Notes: generated from the sequence alone by a model not told the origin. DNA of 64,000 nucleotides from Gemmatimonadaceae bacterium (GCA_036273715.1 DASUHB010000034.1:62001-126000); one strand, 5' to 3'; shown: positions 53,745-63,025, counted from the first letter of the stretch. Numbers and translations: made by a program.

Positions 53745-54181
53745 GCCTCTAAATGGTCAGTCCCAATGTCGGTGGCTTGCATCAAGGGGCGTACTAACCG
53801 CGCTTGCAGCGGTCGTTCCACTACAAACGCGGCCCTGTCCACGCATGTGTCGGAACGAGTCTTACGAAAATGTCGGCGGCCTAACACCGTGCGCCGTCTA
53901 CGATGGCGCACAATCCAGCCTCGTGCAGTTGACGCGAGCTGACCTATCGGCCGAGCGATCGAGCGATACACGAACCGCAGGAGGGCGTACGCGACGAGAG
54001 TTCGCCACAGAACTGAGAGCGCAGCGGCTAGGATAGGCCGGCACGCGATCGGTCGTTGTTCAACGGCGCCACGCAAGCGCACGAGGGCAGACGGATAAGT
54101 CCGTAGCAGCGCTGGTCCAACATCGGTCAGCAAGGCATGCCCGATATAAACGGCAAAAACGCAGAACAGCACCGAGTACAC
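53741..54181 (-). CDS. Unknown membrane protein in the low-GC island
   Basis: A 146-residue frame with two hydrophobic helices, at the N-terminus (MYSVLFCVFAVYIGHALL) and at about 48-70 (ILAAALSVLWRTLVAYALLR), followed by an Arg-rich cytoplasmic tail. Its stop overlaps the start of the next gene, which supports it being real. It overlaps a divergent plus-strand frame by 45 nt, so at least one of the two starts may be wrong. No family is recognised. Confidence 0.5.
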   Translation of the reverse strand: MYSVLFCVFAVYIGHALLTDVGPALLRTYPSALVRLRGAVEQRPIACRPILAAALSVLWRTLVAYALLRFVYRSIARPIGQLASTARGWIVRHRRRRTVLGRRHFRKTRSDTCVDRAAFVVERPLQARLVRPLMQATDIGTDHLEA

Positions 54182-54385
54182 CGAGAGGAGCAGGGCGGCT
54201 CGACGCCTAGAAAACTACTTGACGTGCTGCATCTCTTCGACGGCCAACGCACGACAGATGCGGCGGTCGAGGAGATCGCGAATCGCACGGACATTGAGAT
54301 GGAAAGGTCTCTCTTACGCAAACTCGTTGACTTCGGTGTGCTGACACCTGTACCCGCAACCCTCACGCCGAGCGGTCCCGCATGA
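54137..54385 (+). CDS. PqqD-like winged-helix small protein
   Basis: An 82-residue frame whose core reads KLLDVLHLFDGQRTTDAAVE, then LLRKLVDFGVLTPV. This matches the pattern of PqqD-type peptide-binding winged helices (lldG-x-t-x-e-i ... L-x-x-x-G-l-L). Such domains present RiPP precursor peptides to modifying enzymes or occur in unrelated regulators. No radical-SAM, YcaO or protease gene is nearby, so a RiPP role is only a possibility. Its first 15 codons overlap the divergent membrane-protein gene. Confidence 0.45.
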   Translation: MPDINGKNAEQHRVHREEQGGSTPRKLLDVLHLFDGQRTTDAAVEEIANRTDIEMERSLLRKLVDFGVLTPVPATLTPSGPA

Positions 54386-54809
54386 TTGCGCGGCACGCGG
54401 CATCGGACAAGAAACGGTGCGTCACCGACCGCTTCGCGCTGCCAGCAGCACGCGCACCGACAAATACAGCGCAAGACTGCGCGGTCATCCCATGACGCCG
54501 AACACGCCGGACTGCGCTTTCGAGCGGGGATCACGATCAGCCAGAATCGCACGCTTAGCTGCGAGTTGATGGTCAATATGCTTTGAGCGCACGTGCACGC
54601 ATGCGGTGGGTTAGGCAGCCGCGCTGACCAGCCCTCATGGCCACGCGACGGAGCATTCACGCCACCAAGCCGCTCGTGGCGAGAAGGGCACGGTAATGAG
54701 CAGGGGCGCAGCGTGGCGTCGCGCGAGTCGAGCGGCACTGAGGGCCGAGGTATCCGGTTCGGCGGAGCTGGCCGGCGACGCCGAACGGCATGGCAGACGT
54801 CACGACGAT
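54386..54809. other. Gap without recognisable gene
   Basis: I see no reading frame with coherent protein character, no tRNA and no strong hairpin in this stretch of mixed composition. One GTTAGGC copy lies near 54611. It may be eroded accessory DNA. Confidence 0.5.
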
Positions 54810-55213
54810 TCAGCCCGGTTGATGCGGATCAACGCCTCTTAGGCGGCCCCTGGCCGATCGTTGGGCTGTACACTCGGCGACGCGGGTCTTGACTAACTTC
54901 GCCACCAGCGCGTCGGGAAGCGACTGCGAGGGAGAGAATCGCACTGAGCCCTTCGTCGTATCGTACCGTTCTAGCTCACGGGCGTGGACCGCCAGCGGAT
55001 GCGCCCCGATGTAGAGCGCGCAGTGCTTCACAGCGGCCGCGAACGAGAGCAGCGTGCGCCATTGACGCGGTACGTCGGCATGTCGTAGCTGATGCACTCC
55101 TCGGCATCGGGCGCAACAGCGCGGATCACCGTGCGTAACCGCTCGAGCGCGGCTCGCTGCTCCGCCGTCAGGCGCGCGAGGTACGCATCGATCGTGGCAG
55201 GTTTCGATCTCAC
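54810..55213 (-). pseudogene. Frameshifted DUF1801 (YdhG-like) protein gene
   Basis: From ATG 55213 the frame gives the N-terminal half of a DUF1801 protein (ATIDAYLARLTAEQRAALER, AVAPDAEECISYDMPTYRVN) and then ends prematurely. The C-terminal half continues in another frame from about position 55050 (LLSFAAAVKHCALYIGAHPL, KGSVRFSPSQSLPDALVAK). One missing base, or two extra, near 55050 accounts for the break. Intact members are small proteins of about 120 residues, some called iron chaperones. It could be a true pseudogene or a sequencing error. Confidence 0.75.
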
Positions 55214-55519
55214 GCCACCTCGCGGATTTCGCGCCTCGCAATCGGCCGCGCCCGTCCGTTAGCCTCTTTGCCGGCTCGCCGCGCTCGTGGAACTGGTCCA
55301 TCGGTGGAGTCTGCACGAGACGTCCTGCCAGCGCCAGCCCCGGCTTCGCAACGCCTCCCGTGCGCGCCCCAAACTGAGCCTGTACTATCGCGTTCGCGTT
55401 GCGCGACAGTAACACGCCGCTCGCCGCACCGGTCGTGTAGAGCTAAGTTGGAGGTCGGCGCCGGCCGATGAGCGCGCCCCGTGCACGTTCAGCTCGCACC
55501 GGATTCAAGGAGCCCTCGC
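55214..55519. other. Gap upstream of the S9 peptidase gene
   Basis: No convincing gene. On the minus strand a short frame near 55415-55280 has protein-like character (LLSRNANAIVQAQFGARTGG) but matches no family I know and runs into the DUF1801 pseudogene in a different context. The S9 gene ribosome-binding site AAGGAG is at 55507-55512. Confidence 0.4.
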
Positions 55520-57661
55520 ATGAAGTCGATGATGGCCGCGTTCGCCTTCGTGTTCGCCGCGGCGCCGGCGCTGCTCGGCCAGACGCCCGTGAACACGTCG
55601 TTAGGCAGCGTGCAGGGACCGCACCCGTTCAACGTACGCGACCTCGTGATGATGGATCGCGTGAGCGACCCGCAACTCTCACCCGACGGACGTTGGGCCG
55701 CGTTCACTGTACGCCGCACCGACTACGCCGCCAACCGCGGCATCACGGCGATCTACGTGCTCGATCTCGACGGTACGGCCGCGCCCGTGCAGGTGGTCGA
55801 CAAGGCCGCGCAGCCGCGTTGGGCGCCCGATGGACATCACCTCTACTACATGGCCGCGGCCGACGGCGTCGAGCAGCTGTGGCGCGTGGATTTGGGCGGC
55901 GCTACCACCGGTCTCGACCCCGCGGCGCACGCCGCCCCGGCGCAGGTGAGCCGCACGCCGCTCGACCTCAACACGTTCAAGTTGTCGCCCGATGGCTCGC
56001 ACGTGCTCCTGTCGTACGAAGTCGACACCGACTGCCCGACGCTCACCTGCACCGCCCAACGCATCGCGGCGCGCGCGGCCGACAAGGCGAGCGGCACCAT
56101 CTATGAGCGGTTGTTCGTTAGGCACTGGGACGCGTGGGCCACGGGCCGCCGCAACCAGCTGTACATCGCGGCCATCGATGCATCCGGCCAGATTCCAACC
56201 GAGCCGACCCTGCTGAGCAAGGGCATCGACGGCGATGTGCCGAGCAAGCCGTTCGGCGACGAGAGCGAATTCTCCTTCTCGCCCGATGGCAAGACGGTGT
56301 ATTTCGGGATTCGCATCGCCGGGACCACCGAGCCGTGGTCCACCAACTTCGACGTGTACCGGGTGCCCGCCGACGGCTCCTCCCCGCCTAACGACCTGAC
56401 CTCGGCGAACAAGGCCTGGGACGCGTATCCGGTTCCGGCGCCCGACGGCAAGACACTCTACTACCTCTCGATGAAAACGCCGGGCTTCGAGTCGGACCGC
56501 TTCCGCATCATGGCCATGGATCTGTCCACCGGCCAGTCGCGCGAAGTCGATCCGAGCTGGGACCGGTCCGCCGGCAGCCTCACCATCTCGCCCGATGGCA
56601 AGACGCTCTATGCAAGCGTGGACGACCACGGCGAGCACCCCATCTTCGCGATCGATGCCACCACCGGCAAGGCGACGCGCATCGTGGGCGATGGGACCGT
56701 CAGCGGATACTCACTCGCTCACGGCCGGATTCTTTTCGCGCGCGATGATCTGAAACACCCATCTGACCTCTACACGATCGACGCCGCCGCAACGAGCGCA
56801 CGCGCCCAACAGGTCACGCATTTCAACGCCGACGCGCTCGCGAACGCCAAGGAAGGCGACTGGGAATTCTTCACCTTCCAGGGGTGGAACGGAGAACCCG
56901 TGCAAGGCTACGTCGTCAAACCCGTGGGATACGAACCTGGCAAGACGTACCCGGTTGCGTTCCTCATCCACGGCGGTCCGCAGGGCGCATGGGACAACGG
57001 CTGGAGCTATCGCTGGAATCCGCAGACGTACGCGGGCCAGGGCTTCGCCGTGGTGGCGATCAACTTCCACGGTTCCACCGGCTACGGCCAGGCCTTCACC
57101 AACTCCATTTCCGGCGACTGGGGTGGCAAGCCCCTCGAGGACCTCAAGCTCGGCTGGGCGGCGGCGTTAGGCAAATACGCGTTACTCGATGGGCGCCGAG
57201 CGTGTGCGTTAGGCGCGAGCTACGGCGGGTACATGACATACTGGATCGCCGGCGTCTGGAACGGGCCGTGGAAATGTCTCGTCGACCACGATGGCGTGTT
57301 CGACACCCGCGCGATGTACTACGACACCGATGAATTGTGGTTCGAGGAGCGCGAAAATGGCGGCACCCAGTACGAGCACCCCGAGAACTACGAGAAGTTC
57401 AACCCGCTCGACCACGTGGCGCAGTGGCGCGTGCCAATGATGATACTGCACAGCAACCAGGACTTTCGGATTCCGATCAACCAGGGCATGGGCGCGTTCA
57501 CCGCGCTCCAGCGCCGCGGCATTCCGAGCGAGTTTCTCACCTTCCCGGACGAGGATCACTGGGTGCTCAAGCCGCACAACAGCGTCCAGTGGCACGACGC
57601 CGTCAACGCCTGGCTCGCCAAGTGGACCGCCAAGGATGCGGGCCGCACGGCGTCGCGCTGA
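55520..57661 (+). CDS. Exported S9 family prolyl-oligopeptidase-like serine peptidase
   Basis: A 713-residue peptidase with a signal peptide (KSMMAAFAFVFAAAPALLGQ). Residues about 40-440 form a beta-propeller with repeated SPDGRWAAFT, SPDGKTVYFG and SPDGKTLYAS motifs. The C-terminal alpha/beta hydrolase domain has its Ser in GASYGGYMTYW (about residue 566), Asp in HSNQDFRIPIN and His in DEDHWVLKP. It should cleave oligopeptides in the periplasm or outside, like acylaminoacyl or dipeptidyl peptidases. AAGGAG at good distance supports ATG 55520 over the ATG at 55481. The active-site Leu-Gly is coded by the TTA-GGC of the iterated word. Confidence 0.93.
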   Translation: MKSMMAAFAFVFAAAPALLGQTPVNTSLGSVQGPHPFNVRDLVMMDRVSDPQLSPDGRWAAFTVRRTDYAANRGITAIYVLDLDGTAAPVQVVDKAAQPRWAPDGHHLYYMAAADGVEQLWRVDLGGATTGLDPAAHAAPAQVSRTPLDLNTFKLSPDGSHVLLSYEVDTDCPTLTCTAQRIAARAADKASGTIYERLFVRHWDAWATGRRNQLYIAAIDASGQIPTEPTLLSKGIDGDVPSKPFGDESEFSFSPDGKTVYFGIRIAGTTEPWSTNFDVYRVPADGSSPPNDLTSANKAWDAYPVPAPDGKTLYYLSMKTPGFESDRFRIMAMDLSTGQSREVDPSWDRSAGSLTISPDGKTLYASVDDHGEHPIFAIDATTGKATRIVGDGTVSGYSLAHGRILFARDDLKHPSDLYTIDAAATSARAQQVTHFNADALANAKEGDWEFFTFQGWNGEPVQGYVVKPVGYEPGKTYPVAFLIHGGPQGAWDNGWSYRWNPQTYAGQGFAVVAINFHGSTGYGQAFTNSISGDWGGKPLEDLKLGWAAALGKYALLDGRRACALGASYGGYMTYWIAGVWNGPWKCLVDHDGVFDTRAMYYDTDELWFEERENGGTQYEHPENYEKFNPLDHVAQWRVPMMILHSNQDFRIPINQGMGAFTALQRRGIPSEFLTFPDEDHWVLKPHNSVQWHDAVNAWLAKWTAKDAGRTASR

Positions 57662-57690
57662 CCGCCGGGCGGCGGAGCTGCGTTAGGCAA

Positions 57691-59223
57691 TCATCCGGCG
57701 CGCACCGACAACGCGTGCCGGAAGACGTTGCGGGGGTCCCACTTCGCCTTGATGCGCTGCAACCGCGGGTAGCCGCTCTGGAAGTACACCGTGCTCCACG
57801 GGACGCCTGACGTATTGAACGCCGGATCCGCGATGTCGGTGTCCGGATGGTTGATCAACGCGCCGTCGTACGCATCGCCGGGCACCGGTACGCCGCCCGT
57901 GTCGGCGAAGAGATCACGATAGAACGTCCGGACCCACGAGAGGTTCACCGCCTCATCGCGCGGCTCCACCCAGCCGACGCTGCAGGCGATGTCGAGAATC
58001 GCATTCCGTTGGGCGGATGCGGTTGCGTCCCGCGGCACCGCGTTGATCTGGCCGCCGTACGTCGCCAGGCCGAGCAAGCCGCCCATCACATCGACGTCGC
58101 CGCGTACGAGATGCGCGTACGCCGTGTCGATCTGGCGGTCGGTGAGGCGGCGTGAGAGCAGGGCGTCCTTCACCTTCGAGCTCACGCCGCCGGGCGGCAT
58201 CGTGAAGAGGTCGGGAAAGGGCTGCAGGGCAAAGTCGAGCCACGACAGTCGCGTGACGTCGCGTCTGGCCGGCGCGCCTAACGCGCCGCACAACACCGCC
58301 AGGTGGCCCTCGACCAGCCCGTCGGCCGTGCCCGCCGGCGCCGTGCTCACACCGCGCGCGACGATGGTGCCGAGCTGTTTGCGGTGCAGCTCGAGCAGCG
58401 CCCACAGCGAGGCCGCCGGCGTTCCCGGAGCGCTGTTCTGTTCGCACCAGGTGCCGTGAGCGCGCAGGAGCCGCCGGAATTTCTCTTCGTCGACCCCGTC
58501 CCAGCTCCACTCGGCGCGGAACGTCGTCACGGTGTCGGGCGCGCGCGGCAGGAGCGTCGCGGGGTCCGAGCCCACTACGTTAGGCGAACGGAACCAGTAG
58601 CGCGTGACTGCGCCCAACGTCCCGCCGCCCGCGCCGGTGCTCGCCCACCACAGATCGCGGTGCAGATCGTCTGCCTCGCGTGCCGCGACGACGCTCGTGG
58701 CGCGTCCGCCGGCATCGACCGTGACAACCTCGACCGCGTACAGATAGTCGGCAGCCAGACCGAGCTGCCGGCAGAGAAAACCGAAGGCGCCGCCACACAC
58801 GTGGCCGCCCATGCCGATTCCGGGATACTCGCCCAGCGGAATCACGGTGCCCCATGAGTCGGCCAGCGCGCGGAAGGTGTCGCCCACCGTTGCGCCCGCT
58901 TCGACGCAGATCGCCCGCCGCTCCGGATCATAGGCGATGCGCCTCATCGGCGACACGTCGATGATCGCGCGAACCTCGGCGTCCGTCACGAAGTTCTCGA
59001 GGCAGTGTCCGCCGCTCGTGATGGCGAGTCGACGCCCTTCCCGCACCGCCTCTTCGACAGCCGAGACTACCTGCGCCGTCGAATCCGCTACGCGCACGTA
59101 GTCCGGGCGGCCGCCAAAGCGCCTGTTGAATTGTCTCTCGATGACGGCGCGATACCGCTCGTCGTCGGGGCCGAGCTTCGCGCCGGAGTTGCGCACGCTG
59201 CGGGTTGCGGATGGTGTCATCAT
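57691..59223 (-). CDS. FAD-dependent oxidoreductase of the berberine-bridge-enzyme type
   Basis: A 510-residue flavoprotein with a PCMH FAD-binding domain and a C-terminal BBE segment (YFQSGYPRLQRIKAKWDPRN). The His in ITSGGHCLENFV and the Cys in GMGGHVCGGAFGFL occupy the two positions that carry FAD bicovalently in aclacinomycin oxidoreductase-like enzymes, so bicovalent flavin is likely. Such enzymes oxidise sugars or secondary metabolites. No signal peptide is present. GGAG lies just upstream of the ATG pair 59223/59220. The gene ends 29 bp from the convergent S9 peptidase. Confidence 0.88.
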   Translation of the reverse strand: MMTPSATRSVRNSGAKLGPDDERYRAVIERQFNRRFGGRPDYVRVADSTAQVVSAVEEAVREGRRLAITSGGHCLENFVTDAEVRAIIDVSPMRRIAYDPERRAICVEAGATVGDTFRALADSWGTVIPLGEYPGIGMGGHVCGGAFGFLCRQLGLAADYLYAVEVVTVDAGGRATSVVAAREADDLHRDLWWASTGAGGGTLGAVTRYWFRSPNVVGSDPATLLPRAPDTVTTFRAEWSWDGVDEEKFRRLLRAHGTWCEQNSAPGTPAASLWALLELHRKQLGTIVARGVSTAPAGTADGLVEGHLAVLCGALGAPARRDVTRLSWLDFALQPFPDLFTMPPGGVSSKVKDALLSRRLTDRQIDTAYAHLVRGDVDVMGGLLGLATYGGQINAVPRDATASAQRNAILDIACSVGWVEPRDEAVNLSWVRTFYRDLFADTGGVPVPGDAYDGALINHPDTDIADPAFNTSGVPWSTVYFQSGYPRLQRIKAKWDPRNVFRHALSVRAG

Positions 59224-59372
59224 GGTCTCCGTCATCTTTTGCGGCACCATCGTCCGCCGGCACGCGCACGCGCTGCTCGATGAGCCGCTCCGAGATGATC
59301 CGACCGCAATGATGTTGCCATCGTTCTGCGTGTTGCGCGTCGATTCGCGCGCGGACGCGGGATCGGGCTTAC

Positions 59373-60074
59373 CTAGAACAATCCCGGCAGGGCGCCCCAG
59401 GTGGCGTTGCGATATTCGGAGTAGGATGGTCCGAAATGCGACGACAGGTGCTGCTCCTCGAGCCGCACTTTGCGCCAGTAGGAGACGGTAATGAGGGCGA
59501 ACCCGAGGAGCGCGTGCACCTCGCCCGAGATGATTGCCGTGCAGGCGTACATGCCTAACAGGGCGGTGTAGATGGGGTGCCGGAGCGCGCGATACGGGCC
59601 GGCCCGCACGAGTTCCTGCCCCTGCGTGGCGGCAATCGCGCCACTCCAGTGGCGGCCCAGGCTTCGGCGCGCCCAGACGCCGAGCGACACGAACAGCACC
59701 TGGATCGCAAGGGCGATGGCCCCAGTGACGACGGAGGATGGAAGAAAGCGTGTGCGCAGTCCGGGGATGCTCAGGAACACCATCAACTGACCGATCGACA
59801 CGAGCGTGAGGTGCACCCAGCGCGACGCGTGCGATTCGCGTCGCTCGACGGGCGCCGCGCTCGCCGCGGCGACCTCCCAGTAGAGGCTGAACGCGACCCA
59901 GAGCGCGAGCGAGATGTAGAGTGCCGGCGTGAAACCGGCGAGGAGCGACGACGCCCACGCGAATGCAGCGTTGTGCTGGCCGTGAGGCGGCCGTTCCGCG
60001 TAACGGGCGACGAGCGCGCCGACTGCGGCGCCGCCTAACGTCGACCAGAGGAGCGTTCGGGCGCGAGCGGTCAT
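59373..60074 (-). CDS. Isoprenylcysteine carboxyl methyltransferase (ICMT)-family membrane protein
   Basis: A 233-residue integral membrane protein with about five helices and the family signature LVRAGPYRALRHPIYTALLG near the C-terminus, followed by RLEEQHLSSHFGPSYSEYR. In bacteria such proteins (ICMT/NnrU-like) methylate unknown lipids or small molecules with SAM; real isoprenylcysteine is not expected. ATG 60074 begins MTARARTLLWS with a first helix directly after. The next gene upstream on the same strand ends about 70 bp away. Confidence 0.82.
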   Translation of the reverse strand: MTARARTLLWSTLGGAAVGALVARYAERPPHGQHNAAFAWASSLLAGFTPALYISLALWVAFSLYWEVAAASAAPVERRESHASRWVHLTLVSIGQLMVFLSIPGLRTRFLPSSVVTGAIALAIQVLFVSLGVWARRSLGRHWSGAIAATQGQELVRAGPYRALRHPIYTALLGMYACTAIISGEVHALLGFALITVSYWRKVRLEEQHLSSHFGPSYSEYRNATWGALPGLF

Positions 60075-60141
60075 GCGGCGCGGCCTCCAACTGCGGTGTA
60101 GACCGCGAGGGCCGTGCGATCCGGCATTCGGATGCGGGTCC

Positions 60142-60936
60142 CTAGGGTCTCGGCGCCGTGGCGCCCAGGGTGCGGCGAGCGGCTGCCAGCCGCAGGCGCA
60201 GGCCCGGCACCGCGCTCGCGGTGGCGGGGTTGGCGGCGAGCTTGCCGATCGCTTCGTCCACCGCGTCCAATCCGAGGTTGGCGCCGAAGCGGGTCGACGC
60301 CTGCCGCCACGCGCTCTGGAACTGGGGATCCGCGGCCAGCTCGGTCTCGCCTAACGATTGCGCCTTGCCGATGATGTCGGCCAGCGCCGTCACGGCACGC
60401 TGTGCTCCCTGCGCGGTCGAAAAGCTGCGCGGGTTGCCCACCGCCTCGAGCTCCGGCATGCTCTCGATGAAACGGTGCATCGCCGCCGCCTGCGCTGCGT
60501 TGCGCGGGGTGTTCGAGTGCATCAGTGCCTGCGCCGCACCCATGATCGCGAACGGGGCCGTGGCCGCGTGCGTCAACACGGGCGTGCCGGACACGACACC
60601 GGTGAGCGGCAGCGCGCCCAGCGCCAACCCGCCTAACCCATGGACGACGTGCAGGATTCGGCCCTCGATGCCGAACAAAACGTGCGTTACGTCCCGCAGT
60701 GGTGCGAATCCGAACAGCGCCGCACCGCCGAGGCTCGTCCATGACGCGGTCGACTCGCCGGCGAGCTTGAAGTGCTGGTATGCGCCGAGGCACAACAGCG
60801 CGACGAGTAGCAGCGCGGCGTGGAGCAGCACGCGTCTCGCGATGGACGCGAGCGATCGTCGCGGCTGCGGCACATGCCCCGCGGCTTGCAACTGCGCAAC
60901 GGCTTCCTGGTTCAGCACGCGACACTCCATCCGCAT
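60142..60936 (-). CDS. Unknown membrane protein
   Basis: About 264 residues. A helix near the N-terminus (VLLHAALLLVALLCLGAYQH) and one or two further hydrophobic segments (HVVHGLGGLALGALPLTGVV) precede a helical C-terminal half without recognisable motifs (ALADIIGKAQSLGETELAAD). I know no family for it. Several ATG codons (60951, 60945, 60936, 60930) are in frame; 60936 is a compromise. It lies between the ICMT-like gene and the ester hydrolase on the same strand. Confidence 0.6.
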   Translation of the reverse strand: MRMECRVLNQEAVAQLQAAGHVPQPRRSLASIARRVLLHAALLLVALLCLGAYQHFKLAGESTASWTSLGGAALFGFAPLRDVTHVLFGIEGRILHVVHGLGGLALGALPLTGVVSGTPVLTHAATAPFAIMGAAQALMHSNTPRNAAQAAAMHRFIESMPELEAVGNPRSFSTAQGAQRAVTALADIIGKAQSLGETELAADPQFQSAWRQASTRFGANLGLDAVDEAIGKLAANPATASAVPGLRLRLAAARRTLGATAPRP

Positions 60937-61012
60937 GGGTCCCATCACCATGCGCGCACCCGGCGATCCGGTCAAGTATGGCGGGCCGCGCCGGGGCCCT
61001 CCGGCTCGATTC

Positions 61013-62983
61013 TCAGCCGCCGGTGACGACCGGCAGCTCCACGAAGCTCGCGTGTCCCGGCTCGTGGAACACGCGCTGCTCCGCTTTTCTGTAGTCGCCG
61101 GGCTTGGCCCAGAAGATGTTGGGCACGAAGGTCTGCGGATTCCGGTCATAGAGCGGGAACCAGCTCGACTGGATCTGGACCATGATGCGGTGCCCTGGCA
61201 GAAAGACATGATTCGCGGTGGGCAGGTTGAACTTATAGAGCAGCGGCTCGTTGGGCGTGATCGGTTTGGGCGTTTCGAAGCTCTCGCGATACCGGCCGCG
61301 GAAGATGTCCATGGAGACAGGCAGCTCGTAGCCGCCCATGGCCGGGTCGTCGCCCACCTCGTCCGGGTAGACATCGATCACCTTCACCACCCAGTCGGCG
61401 TCGGTGCCCGACGTCGAGGCGACAAGGTTGGCGACCGGCTGGCCGCTGATCTTGACGGGCTCCGTTAGGGCGGGCGTTTCGTACGAGAGCACGTCGGTGC
61501 GGCCTCCGACCTCGCGCTGGTCGTCCACCAGCCACCGGACCCACGTGAGCGGCGGCACGTAGCCGATGGGCTGGATGGGGCGAGTGCGGAACGGGACCGG
61601 CTTGGCCGGGTCGGAGACATAGGCGTCGAACGCGGCATCGGGCGGCCCTTGGCGCGGCGCGTCGAAGCTCGCCGTTAGGCCGGCGCCGAGATAGAGGGGC
61701 GTTGGGCGAATGGTGCACCCGGCATCGCAGCCCGACGGCCACGAGCGCAGGCGCTCCCATCGGTTGGTGCCGGTCTCGTAGGCGTTCACCGGCGCCACGT
61801 CCATCGGCGGCGCGCCATCCTTGAGATAATGCGCGAGAAAAGGCCCGAGAATATTCCGTTGAAAGTACTCCGAGCTGTTGGCCTGAAAGTCGATCGCGCC
61901 TAACGCGCTGCCGTTCTCGATTTCCTGGCCGTGGTGCCACGGCCCGATCACGAGAAAGACCTTGTGGTTGGAGGTGTCCTTGGGCTTGATCGCCTTGTAG
62001 ACCGCGATCGCGCCGTAGATGTCCTCCTGATCCCACAGGCTGTGGACGAGCATCACCGGTATGGTGATCGGCTGCGCCGCGAGAATCTTGTCCATCGCCT
62101 GCTGCTGCCACCACGCGTCGTAGCTCGGGTGCGCGAGGATCTTGTTCCAGAATCCCACCTGCTCGAGTCCGTGCCGCTTGCCTAACTCGCCAGCCGAGCC
62201 CGATTGCATGTAGACGTCGTAGTCGTCGAAGTGGTCGGTCCACCACTTGGCGCTGTTGTCGCGCGTCGCTTCCTGCTCGAGGATGTACGGCATGTTCTGC
62301 TCGCGGAACGCGCCGTTGTGGAACCAGTCGTCGCCCATCCATCCGTCGACCATCGGGTTCATCGGCACCGAGACCTTGAGCGCGGGATGCGGGTGCACGA
62401 GGCCCATCAGGGGCTCGAACCCATCGTATGAGATGCCGAGCTCGCCGACGTTCCCGTTGGTCTCGGGGACGTGCTTGATGAGCCAATCGATGGTGTCGTA
62501 GGTATCGGTCGATTCATCGACCGTGGTCGGATTGAGCGGGCCGACCAACGGGCGGTTCATCACGTAGTCGCCCTCGGAGCCGTACTTGCCGCGGATGTCC
62601 TGGACGACGCGAATGTAGCCGCCGGGAATGATCACCTGGAGCGCGTTGTCGTAGCCGTTGAGCTCCGGCGCGAGGTGCGCGCTCTGGGCGTAGGACGTGG
62701 TTGCGGTCGCATCGTACGGCGTGCGCGTGAGCAGGATCGGCGCGCGGTGTGCGCCTTTGGGCACGAGGATGACGGTGTGCAGCTTCACGCCGTCGCGCAT
62801 CGGGATCATGACGTCGCGGCGCTCGTAATCGAAGGTCGAGGTCTCGGGTTTGAACTTGGCGGGCGTCTCGCTGGGAAGCGTGGGCGTCTGCGCCGCGGCA
62901 CGCCCGCCCGCGACGATGCAGGCCGCGAGCACGCCAGCGACGAGGACGCGGACCAATGCGTTAGGCGGCAAATGGGATGACAT
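61013..62983 (-). CDS. Exported CocE/NonD hydrolase, alpha-amino-acid ester hydrolase-like (family S15)
   Basis: A 656-residue hydrolase with a signal peptide (VLVAGVLAACIVAGGRAAAQ). The nucleophile motif GELGISYDGFE is the GxSYxG elbow of the family; Asp in VHSLWDQEDIYG and His in IGPWHHGQ complete the triad. The C-terminal jelly-roll domain is present (PGHRIMVQIQSSWFPLYDRN). Relatives include alpha-amino-acid ester hydrolases and glutaryl-7-ACA acylases acting on beta-lactam side chains, but also plain esterases and X-Pro peptidases, so the substrate is open. The gene follows the YciI-like gene on the same strand. Confidence 0.9.
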   Translation of the reverse strand: MSSHLPPNALVRVLVAGVLAACIVAGGRAAAQTPTLPSETPAKFKPETSTFDYERRDVMIPMRDGVKLHTVILVPKGAHRAPILLTRTPYDATATTSYAQSAHLAPELNGYDNALQVIIPGGYIRVVQDIRGKYGSEGDYVMNRPLVGPLNPTTVDESTDTYDTIDWLIKHVPETNGNVGELGISYDGFEPLMGLVHPHPALKVSVPMNPMVDGWMGDDWFHNGAFREQNMPYILEQEATRDNSAKWWTDHFDDYDVYMQSGSAGELGKRHGLEQVGFWNKILAHPSYDAWWQQQAMDKILAAQPITIPVMLVHSLWDQEDIYGAIAVYKAIKPKDTSNHKVFLVIGPWHHGQEIENGSALGAIDFQANSSEYFQRNILGPFLAHYLKDGAPPMDVAPVNAYETGTNRWERLRSWPSGCDAGCTIRPTPLYLGAGLTASFDAPRQGPPDAAFDAYVSDPAKPVPFRTRPIQPIGYVPPLTWVRWLVDDQREVGGRTDVLSYETPALTEPVKISGQPVANLVASTSGTDADWVVKVIDVYPDEVGDDPAMGGYELPVSMDIFRGRYRESFETPKPITPNEPLLYKFNLPTANHVFLPGHRIMVQIQSSWFPLYDRNPQTFVPNIFWAKPGDYRKAEQRVFHEPGHASFVELPVVTGG

Positions 62984-63025
62984 GAGATGATCGAGTGCGG
63001 GTGAATCGGCGAGAACGCCGGGTGG

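Noticed and set aside
54127-54738. Minus-strand frame of 203 codons.
   Set aside because: The composition is Ser/Arg/Cys-rich without helices or motifs, and it is antisense to the PqqD-like frame, which reads much better.
57691-60090. Very long minus-strand frame joining the flavoprotein to upstream sequence.
   Set aside because: The upstream part is the wrong-frame shadow of the ICMT-like gene; the ribosome-binding site and conserved N-terminus place the start at 59223.
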